Below, in pieces: positions 1-5,369 of a stretch of 5,369 nt of DNA; the first letter of the stretch is position 1; each line of letters begins with the position of its first letter. The stretch spans positions 1-5,369 of the forward strand of contig PWUQ01000087.1 of assembly GCA_003563585.1 (NCBI GenBank), read 5' to 3'. Source of the DNA: Candidatus Parvarchaeota archaeon. GTDB taxonomy: Archaea; Nanobdellota; Nanobdellia; CSSed11-243R1. A program made the translations under genes and the position numbers. The notes beneath the pieces were generated by a model, which saw only the letters and a list, made by a program, of their open reading frames with translations, was not told where the DNA came from and did not search any database.

Positions 1-22
1 CATATGAACAAAACATAACAAT

Positions 23-57
23 AACAATGAATTGCTAATCATTGTTTTTTGTTTTTT
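23..57 (+). terminator. Possible hairpin-plus-T-tract terminator of an upstream gene
   Basis: AACAATGA (23-30) is perfectly complementary to TCATTGTT (39-46), giving an 8-bp stem with an 8-base loop. Two runs of six T follow at 45-50 and 52-57. Archaeal transcription commonly ends at oligo-T tracts, with or without a hairpin, so this may close a gene lying left of the window. One forward frame open from the left edge stops at 36-38, within the loop, and could be the tail of that gene. The stem has only two G-C pairs and would be weak, and such matches arise easily in AT-rich DNA, so confidence is modest. Confidence 0.35.
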
Positions 58-66
58 ATTTTAAAA

Positions 67-1128
67 ATGAAAAAAACAATTTTATTATTTGTAATATTAA
101 TTTTTTCGATTTCTATAGCATATGCTTCATTGGGAGCTACATTAAGAGTGCCAGGCATTGAAACCAGTTTAACTCTCAATGTTTCAAACAAAAATCCGTT
201 GGTTGGAGGATTAGTTGTTTTTTCCGCAAATTATTTTGATGTGAACGGTTCAGAAATTACAGACGCAGATGTGAACATAGAAATCAATGGAAACATTTTC
301 AAAATGAATTATAATCCTGCGAGAAATGCATACGTTTTCCAAAGAAATTTTCCGTTTGTAGGAACTTATTTTTTCACAGTTACCGCAGAAAAACAAGGAT
401 ATGAACCCGCAAGCATAGCTGATTCAATATCTGTTTCGGAAAAATCGATAGACAAAACACCTGGCGGCGGAGCTCCTCCCAGCTGGATAAACGTTAATAT
501 AGGTAACATAGTTGGAAGACATCAATCAGTATCTGAAAATAAAGACATAAACATAGAACTTGATGTAAACAAATCCAATTTCAACAGAATAATAATTACT
601 TCTGCAAAAACAATTAACAGAGGAACCATAGACATAGATTTTTTAGGCTGTGTGGATATTGAAAAATTTGAAGGAAAAATATATTTTGATTGTTTTCGAG
701 TGAATTTGTATGACATATCAAACGAACAGATATCTAAATCACAAATATACTTCAGAGTTTCAAAAGATTGGATTGAAAATAATGATATAAATGAATCTTC
801 AGTTTCTGTTTTGAAAATAAATGAAAAAATTGAAGAATTAAATGCAACAAAAATAAATGAAGATTCAAACTACAATTATTATTATATAGAATTTTATGAA
901 TTTTCGGATTTTGCAATCTATGGCTCAAAAGATGATATAGAAGAAACTCCAATAAAACCTCCTGTAGAAGAACACGAAGATGAAATAATTCACAAAGATT
1001 TTGAAGAAATTTTTCAAATCAACATCATCCCAATAATAGTTGTTATTTTCCTATTCAGTTCTTTAGTTATTTTTATTTTAAAGAGAAAAAAGAAAAAAAG
1101 TAGAAATAGAATCAACAAAAAATATTAA
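67..1128 (+). CDS. Secreted, membrane-anchored surface protein with Ig-like and PGF-pre-PGF-like domains
   Basis: This 353-residue protein is probably displayed on the outer face of the membrane; no enzymatic role is visible. Residues 1-20 form a signal peptide (Lys-Lys, hydrophobic core, AYA before S21). Residues about 30-125 look like a beta-sandwich Ig-like domain. A Gly/Pro linker at about 126-140 contains GGGAPPSW. Residues about 141-286 resemble the archaeal PGF-pre-PGF domain: IYFRVSKDWIENN, then SSVSVLKIN, ending in FSDFAIYG. C195 and C209 could form a disulfide. An acidic, Pro-containing linker (287-315) leads to one membrane helix (about 318-338) and a 15-residue basic tail, predicting an outside-in topology. 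The start is ATG at 67, because it puts two lysines directly before the hydrophobic core; a TTG at 49 in the same frame would add six residues encoded by the T-tract. No Shine-Dalgarno is visible. The domain names rest on remembered family patterns; the signal peptide and anchor are clear. Confidence 0.85.
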   Translation: MKKTILLFVILIFSISIAYASLGATLRVPGIETSLTLNVSNKNPLVGGLVVFSANYFDVNGSEITDADVNIEINGNIFKMNYNPARNAYVFQRNFPFVGTYFFTVTAEKQGYEPASIADSISVSEKSIDKTPGGGAPPSWINVNIGNIVGRHQSVSENKDINIELDVNKSNFNRIIITSAKTINRGTIDIDFLGCVDIEKFEGKIYFDCFRVNLYDISNEQISKSQIYFRVSKDWIENNDINESSVSVLKINEKIEELNATKINEDSNYNYYYIEFYEFSDFAIYGSKDDIEETPIKPPVEEHEDEIIHKDFEEIFQINIIPIIVVIFLFSSLVIFILKRKKKKSRNRINKKY

Positions 1129-1172
1129 AATACACCCATGTTTTCTAAATTATAAAAAATAGGTTTTTATAT

Positions 1173-1736
1173 ATGGAAAGAATATTTTTGGCGATAGATA
1201 TACCAGAAAAAATAAAAGAACAAATAAATAATTTTAATGAAGAATTAAAAAAATTAGGAGTGGTTGCAAATTTTGTAGAAAAGGAAAATTTGCACATAAA
1301 TCTGAAATTTTTTGGCGACACGGAAAAAAAAGAAAAAGAGCGAATAAATGAAAAAATAAAAGAGGTTTCTGAAAATTTCAATTCTTTTCAATTAAAAGCA
1401 AAAGATATAGATGTTTTTCCGAATATGAATCACATAAAAGTTGTTTGGGTGGGTGTTGAAGACAAAAAAGATAATTTATCAAATTTACAAAAAGAATTGG
1501 AAAACGAATTTGAAAAAATAGGAATAAAAAAAGAAAATAGAAAATTTGTCCCACATATAACACTATGCAGAATTAAATCAGGAAAAAATATAGAGAAAAT
1601 TATTAAAGCCATAAGAGAGAATAAAAATAAGGACTTTGGAACTTTTGCGGTTGAAAATATCAATTTAATCAAAAGTGAACTTTCGCCAAAAGGTCCAACA
1701 TACATAATAGAAAAAACATTCGAGCTGAAAAAATGA
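1173..1736 (+). CDS. thpR: RNA 2',3'-cyclic phosphodiesterase (ThpR/LigT, 2H superfamily)
   Basis: This cytoplasmic enzyme of 187 residues, the usual family length, opens 2',3'-cyclic phosphates on RNA ends to 2'-phosphates; relatives were first described as 2'-5' RNA ligases acting on tRNA halves. The N-terminus MERIFLAIDIPE is the typical family opening and supports the ATG at 1173. The two catalytic motifs of the 2H superfamily are present: H41-I-N-L followed by KFFGD, and H128-I-T-L followed by CRIK. The first motif has Asn where Thr or Ser is usual; the second is canonical. The C-terminal part contains LIKSELSPKGPTY, which matches the conserved tail (ksxLxpxGpxY). The gene lies 44 bases after the surface-protein gene and its stop overlaps the topA start (ATGA, 1733-1736), so it is probably co-translated with topA. 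No Shine-Dalgarno is seen upstream; the weak AGG at 1161-1163 is not well placed. Confidence 0.93.
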   Translation: MERIFLAIDIPEKIKEQINNFNEELKKLGVVANFVEKENLHINLKFFGDTEKKEKERINEKIKEVSENFNSFQLKAKDIDVFPNMNHIKVVWVGVEDKKDNLSNLQKELENEFEKIGIKKENRKFVPHITLCRIKSGKNIEKIIKAIRENKNKDFGTFAVENINLIKSELSPKGPTYIIEKTFELKK

Positions 1737-4700
1737 CAAAAATTTTAATATGTGAAAAACCAACAGCCGCTAAGAAAATTGCAGAAGCATTGGCAGATAA
1801 AAAACCCAAAATAAAAAATTCAAAATATAAAGTCAGTTATTATGAATTCGAAATAAATGGAAAAAAACATATAGCAGTTGCGGCAGTAGGACACTTGTTT
1901 TCTTTAAAAGACACATCGAAAGGATGGAAATATCCAACATTCAATATGGAATGGATTCCATCTTTTGAAGCAAATAAAAATGCAGCATTTTCAAAAAAAT
2001 ATTTCGATACAATCAAAGATGTAGTTAAGGGAAAAAAAGAATTTATAGTTGCAACAGACTTAGATGAAGAAGGAAGCGTTATTGGATATAATATATTGAG
2101 ATTTATCTGCAAAAAAGAAGAAGCAAAGAGAATGACATTTTCCACACTCACGAAAGAAGATTTGGTAAATGCATATGAGAAAGCTTCAAAAAAATTAGAT
2201 TTTCCAAGGATTGAATCAGGATTAACAAGACATTATTTAGACTTTTTATGGGGAGTTAATGTAACAAGAGCACTCACACTTTCCATAAAAAACCACGGCA
2301 AAAAATTAAATTACTATGTACTCTCTGCAGGTAGAGTTCAAACACCTATGCTTTATTTTTTAATAAAAAGAGAAAAGAAAATTTCCAAATTTAAACCAGA
2401 ACCCTATTGGGAAATTGAAGCAAAACTAAAAACAGACCCACAGTTAACATGTTCACACAAAACTTCTAAATTTTGGGATAAAAAAGAAGCCCAAAAAGTT
2501 ATTAAAAATTCAAAAGGCAAAAAAGCAATTGTTGAGAAAATTTCAAGCAAAAATAAAAGAAAAGAAACACCAACACCATTTGATTTAACCACACTTCAAA
2601 GAGAAGCTTACAGGTTTTTTGGTTTTTCGCCAAAGAAAGCAACCAGCGTAGCACAAAGTCTTTATACAAATGGGTACATAAGCTACCCCCGAACATCATC
2701 TCAAAAGCTTCCAGCTCAATTGAATTTAAGAGAAATCCTAAAAAATATTTTCAAAATAAAAAAATATTCAAAACTTTCTCACGAACTTTTGAAAAGAGAA
2801 AAATTAATTCCAAACGAGGGAAAGAAAAAAGACGCAGCACATCCGGCAATCCACCCCACTTCTGAAATTCCTAAATTGTCAGATTTAAAACCAGATGAAA
2901 AGAAAATGTATGATTTAATTGTTAGAAGATTCATGGCCGTTTTTGGAAAACCTGCAATAAGAGAATATTCAAGAGTTGATTTTGACATAGGAAAAGAAAT
3001 ATTTTATGTGAGAGGGGCAAGAACAATTGAGAAGAATTGGATGAAATATTATGGAGATTATGCTAAATTCAAAGAAGTAGAACTGCCTGTTTTTGAAAAA
3101 GGACAAAAGATAAATGTAAAATCAATAGAAATAATTGATAAAGAAACACAACCACCAAACAGATATTCGCAGGGTTCGATAGTAAAAGAACTTGAGAAAC
3201 ATAATATTGGGACAAAATGTTTAACTGCTAACAATAAAATTAAAATGAGTGATGATAATGGCATTTACAAAAAAAATGTAGAATGTATCTTTAATGAATT
3301 GGCTAATGCAAATATGGTTTCTAAAGATGGAATTGATTTTGTTTATAACCACAATAAAAAATGTTTTTGTTTTAAAAAATTGAAAGAAATTAAAAATAAA
3401 TTTAAATTGATAAGTAGAAGAAAATTAAAAAAAGATGAGGTTGTATATAGAATAACATTTTTTGACGGATCCTCAATAGAATTAACAAGTGATCATCCTA
3501 TATTAATTTTTGAAAGTGGTAAGTTAAAATATGTAATGGCTAAAAATATAAAAAGAGGAATGAAAGGAATTTCGTCTACAAATTTTATTGATATTAAAGG
3601 AGACATTATTTTTAGTTGGAAAGATTTTTTAAATAAAGTAAATAAAAAAAGTTCTTTATATTCTGTTTTAAATCTTAAAAGAATAAGGAATAAAATAGGC
3701 ATTTCTCAAAAGAACTTTGGGAAAACAGTAGGAAAAATGCAAAGTGAAATTTGTATGTATGAAAAAAACAAAAGTGTACCCCTCTATCTATTTAAAAAAA
3801 TAAGATTACCAAGACCTGAGTATATAACAGGCGAAAATAAAAATCTAAAAATAAAAAACCTATTTCCATTAAATATCTCTAGTCCATTAGTTAGGATTCT
3901 TGCAAATTTAGTAGGAGATGGTTCGATTGATTCGGTAAAAGTAAAAAATGAAAATTGTTATGATTTTAGATATCACAACTCAGATAAAATTTTAATCGAC
4001 AGGTTTATAGAAGACATTAATCTTGTTTTTGGATTAAAACTTAAATATAAATTGGCGAAGAAAAAACCAAAACAACTACAAAAATATTATGTGCGAGTGC
4101 CAGCTGTTATTGGACGAATCATAAGTTTATTATTTAAAGAAGTAATGAATAAAAATTGTTCTAAATTAATAACAAAAGAATTTTATCCTGCGTATATAGG
4201 TGCGATTTTTGATGATGAAGGGCATGTTATCAAAAACGAACCAAAATTATTCATTTCTAACACAAATTTTAAATTATTAAAAAATCTGCAAGAAATGCTT
4301 TCTAAATTAAAAATTATATCTGTTATAGATAAAAAACAGTATAAATTATACATAAGAGGTAGAGAAAATATACAAAAATTTTTAGAAAACATACCAATAC
4401 ACTCATTAGAAAAAAAACAAAGGCTTGTAGATATTTTCAATAGGTTTTATTTTTTTGGTAGAAAAGAATCTTCACAAGAAAAACAGTTTAAAATTTTAGG
4501 TTTTTTAAATAGTCTTACTAATAAGAGGGCAACATCAAGAGAAATATCGAAGGAATTAGGATATGAACAGAGATTAGTTAGATATTATTTAAATTATTTA
4601 ATAAAACAGAATTATGTAAGGAGAATTGTTACTGGAATAAGTGAATATCCAAGGAAAAAGATTGAATACAAATTAAATGTTCCGATTGAAAATGTTTTTC

Positions 4701-5369
4701 ATAATTATATCTCTGAAAAAGTTATCTCCAAAGATTTTATAACAAAAACAATTAAAAAAATTAAAAAAATCAATTATACTGGGTATGTTTATGATATAAC
4801 CAATAATGAAGAGATGCCTAATTTCATATTAGAGAATGGTATTGTAATACATAATTCTACCCGTGCAAATATACTTGAAACATTATACGACAGGGGATAT
4901 ATAGAAGGTAGAAGCATAAAAGTTACTGATTTGGGTATGAAAGTTGGAAATCTACTACATGAGAATATTAAAGAACTTACGTCTGAAAAATTGACGAGAA
5001 AGTTTGAGAATGAAATGAAAAAGGTTGAACAGGGAAAAGTAAAAAAAGAAACAGTCATAAAAAAAGCGGAAAAAATTATAGAAAAAATTTCTGAAGATTT
5101 TAAAAAGAATGAGAAAAAAATTGGAATAGAATTAGAAAAATCAGTATTGTCTACAGAGAAAGAGAGGAACACATTAGGAAAATGTCTCAAATGCGGAGAT
5201 AAACTTGGCGGGCAATTAAAAATATTATATTCACCCAAAACGAAAGGAAGATTTGTAGGCTGTTCAAGTTATCCAAAGTGCAGAAATATTTATCCATTAC
5301 CAAGAGGCGCAAAAATAGAAAAGCAAGATAAAATATGCGAACATTGCAACACACCAATTGTAAAAATTA
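1733..5369 (+). CDS. topA: DNA topoisomerase I (type IA, archaeal), intein-containing, 3' end missing
   Basis: TopA cuts one DNA strand through a 5'-phosphotyrosine link, passes the other strand and reseals. The frame is open from ATG 1733 to the window edge (1212 residues plus one base), with no stop or frameshift. TOPRIM comes first: ILICEKPTAAKK (E8) and ATDLDEEGSVIG (D109, D111, E113), which bind Mg2+. The SAGRVQTP motif is at 198-205, catalytic Y318 lies in ISYPRTSS, and HPAIHPT is at 370-376. An intein occupies residues 496-1041, splitting GTK from STRA. After it come the rest of the toroidal core, a Lys/Glu-rich linker, and zinc ribbons: C1151, C1154, C1177, C1183 form the first, and C1202/C1205 begin a second that the window cuts. 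About 666 extein residues are visible, fitting an archaeal TopA of 650-800. There is no helicase domain, so it is not reverse gyrase. The start is fixed by the MTKILICEKP opening and the ATGA overlap with thpR. Splicing must occur to give active enzyme (inference). Confidence 0.96.
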   Translation, partial: MTKILICEKPTAAKKIAEALADKKPKIKNSKYKVSYYEFEINGKKHIAVAAVGHLFSLKDTSKGWKYPTFNMEWIPSFEANKNAAFSKKYFDTIKDVVKGKKEFIVATDLDEEGSVIGYNILRFICKKEEAKRMTFSTLTKEDLVNAYEKASKKLDFPRIESGLTRHYLDFLWGVNVTRALTLSIKNHGKKLNYYVLSAGRVQTPMLYFLIKREKKISKFKPEPYWEIEAKLKTDPQLTCSHKTSKFWDKKEAQKVIKNSKGKKAIVEKISSKNKRKETPTPFDLTTLQREAYRFFGFSPKKATSVAQSLYTNGYISYPRTSSQKLPAQLNLREILKNIFKIKKYSKLSHELLKREKLIPNEGKKKDAAHPAIHPTSEIPKLSDLKPDEKKMYDLIVRRFMAVFGKPAIREYSRVDFDIGKEIFYVRGARTIEKNWMKYYGDYAKFKEVELPVFEKGQKINVKSIEIIDKETQPPNRYSQGSIVKELEKHNIGTKCLTANNKIKMSDDNGIYKKNVECIFNELANANMVSKDGIDFVYNHNKKCFCFKKLKEIKNKFKLISRRKLKKDEVVYRITFFDGSSIELTSDHPILIFESGKLKYVMAKNIKRGMKGISSTNFIDIKGDIIFSWKDFLNKVNKKSSLYSVLNLKRIRNKIGISQKNFGKTVGKMQSEICMYEKNKSVPLYLFKKIRLPRPEYITGENKNLKIKNLFPLNISSPLVRILANLVGDGSIDSVKVKNENCYDFRYHNSDKILIDRFIEDINLVFGLKLKYKLAKKKPKQLQKYYVRVPAVIGRIISLLFKEVMNKNCSKLITKEFYPAYIGAIFDDEGHVIKNEPKLFISNTNFKLLKNLQEMLSKLKIISVIDKKQYKLYIRGRENIQKFLENIPIHSLEKKQRLVDIFNRFYFFGRKESSQEKQFKILGFLNSLTNKRATSREISKELGYEQRLVRYYLNYLIKQNYVRRIVTGISEYPRKKIEYKLNVPIENVFHNYISEKVISKDFITKTIKKIKKINYTGYVYDITNNEEMPNFILENGIVIHNSTRANILETLYDRGYIEGRSIKVTDLGMKVGNLLHENIKELTSEKLTRKFENEMKKVEQGKVKKETVIKKAEKIIEKISEDFKKNEKKIGIELEKSVLSTEKERNTLGKCLKCGDKLGGQLKILYSPKTKGRFVGCSSYPKCRNIYPLPRGAKIEKQDKICEHCNTPIVKI
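3668..3802 (+). other. XRE/Cro-C1-like helix-turn-helix module inside the intein
   Basis: TopA precursor residues about 646-690 read like an XRE-family DNA-binding fold. An amphipathic first helix (LKRIRNKIG) leads to ISQKNFGKTVG, matching the usual GxSQxxLAxxxG turn. The recognition-helix region is MQSEICMYEKNKSVP, matching the family pattern ending in IxxxExGxxxP. The segment sits between the N-terminal splicing region and the first LAGLIDADG motif, where inteins often carry a DNA-recognition insert. The likely job is to extend recognition of the homing site; regulation of the host gene is possible but unproven. Confidence 0.72.
3860..4444 (+). other. LAGLIDADG homing endonuclease domain of the intein
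   Basis: Precursor residues about 710-904 form a single-chain, two-motif LAGLIDADG endonuclease that would cut intein-less topA alleles so that repair copies the intein in. Motif 1 is ILANLVGDGSI with acidic D729. Motif 2 is YIGAIFDDEGHV with acidic E829. Each is followed by the expected pattern: YHNSDKILIDRF after the first, and LFISNTNFKLLKNLQ then LYIRGRENIQKFL after the second, resembling the LAGLIDADG_3 family. Both metal-binding acids are retained, so cleavage activity is plausible. Target specificity cannot be read from sequence, but should cover the GTK/STR codons of topA. Confidence 0.9.
4475..4681 (+). other. Winged-helix DNA-binding-like module inside the intein
   Basis: Precursor residues about 915-983 resemble a winged helix of the MarR/ArsR sort. 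A first helix (FKILGFLNSL) is followed by TSREISKELGYEQRLVRYYL, a typical helix-turn-helix, then LIKQNYVRRI, and a basic segment ending in EYKLNV that could form the beta wing. It lies after the endonuclease and before the C-terminal splicing blocks. It probably adds DNA contacts for homing-site binding. The fold call rests on pattern alone. Confidence 0.7.

Larger units (their letters stand above)
3218..4855 (+). mobile_element. TopA intein with LAGLIDADG homing endonuclease and two HTH-type modules
   Basis: This in-frame insertion of 546 residues excises itself from the TopA precursor and joins GTK to STRA. Block A starts with Cys1 (CLTANNKI). Block B is LTSDHP, with the conserved Thr (intein residue 90) and His (93). 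Block F is GYVYDIT followed by MPNFILENG, and block G is IVIHN, ending in His545-Asn546; the +1 extein residue is Ser. This is the standard set for Cys-initiated, Ser-accepting splicing. Between the splicing halves lie an XRE-like helix-turn-helix, a two-motif LAGLIDADG endonuclease, and a winged-helix-like module. In seven hand-counted 60-base rows each, GC was about 22% in the intein and 29% in the topA exteins. Both the splicing and endonuclease residues look intact, so it is probably a functional homing element rather than a decayed one; activity itself is inferred. The size is large for a LAGLIDADG intein, which the extra modules explain. Confidence 0.95.

Noticed and set aside
49..66. 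TTG at 49 as the start of the surface protein
   Set aside because: It adds six residues encoded by a T-tract that looks like a terminator, and moves the signal peptide away from the N-terminus. ATG 67 gives a textbook Met-Lys-Lys plus hydrophobic core.
1150..1157. TTATAAAA as a TATA box for thpR
   Set aside because: Its centre is only about 20 bases before the ATG at 1173, so archaeal spacing (about 26-27 bases) would place the transcript start inside the gene. No suitable BRE is evident, and co-transcription from upstream is simpler.
1129..1172. Terminator between the surface-protein gene and thpR
   Set aside because: Only short runs of four or five T are present and I found no convincing inverted repeat, so readthrough is at least as likely.
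522..3702. Other minus-strand reading frames of 60-100 residues
   Set aside because: All are antisense to well-supported + strand genes, with low-complexity Phe/Leu/Ser composition and no recognisable motifs.
3218..4855. topA as a pseudogene disrupted by an unrelated insertion
   Set aside because: The insert keeps the frame exactly, has all splicing motifs at both ends, and the conserved topoisomerase sequence resumes at once with STRA.
4789..5238. 149-residue reading frame on the minus strand
   Set aside because: It lies antisense to the intein end and the TopA C-terminal region, both convincing coding sequence, and its Phe/Ser-rich composition is what the reverse complement of Lys/Glu-rich coding DNA gives.
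1733..5369. Reverse gyrase
   Set aside because: The protein begins directly with TOPRIM at residue 4 and has no helicase-like domain before it.

Overview
The window (5369 bases, very AT-rich) looks like chromosomal DNA of an archaeon. The clues are an archaeal-type topoisomerase IA that begins directly with its TOPRIM domain, an archaeal-style LigT/ThpR RNA phosphodiesterase, a surface protein resembling the archaeal PGF-pre-PGF family, and no clear Shine-Dalgarno sequence before any gene. The low GC and Lys/Ile/Asn-rich proteins would suit a DPANN-type lineage or an AT-rich euryarchaeon. That placement is inference; no marker here fixes the phylum.

Layout, all on the + strand. (1) Positions 23-57 hold a small hairpin followed by T-runs, perhaps the terminator of an upstream gene. 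(2) 67-1128 encodes a secreted protein: signal peptide, Ig-like domain, Gly/Pro linker, PGF-pre-PGF-like domain, and one C-terminal membrane anchor with a basic tail. (3) After a 44-base gap, 1173-1736 encodes ThpR, an RNA 2',3'-cyclic phosphodiesterase. (4) 1733 to the window end is one uninterrupted frame encoding DNA topoisomerase I (topA), overlapping thpR by ATGA. It has no stop inside the window, so its 3' end is missing.

The main discovery is a 546-residue intein (3218-4855) inside topA, inserted within the conserved GTK/STR motif of the topoisomerase. It has the splicing residues (Cys1, TxxH in block B, terminal His-Asn, Ser+1) and a two-motif LAGLIDADG homing endonuclease with both acidic residues present. 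It also carries two additional DNA-binding-like modules: an XRE/Cro-type helix-turn-helix before the endonuclease and a winged-helix module after it. The intein is more AT-rich than the flanking topA sequence, which fits a mobile element.

ThpR and TopA are probably translated from one message, since the overlap suggests translational coupling. One acts on RNA ends and the other relaxes or decatenates DNA, so the link may be positional rather than functional. The surface protein may share the transcript, but nothing ties its role to theirs. No RNA genes, CRISPR arrays or insertion sequences were seen.
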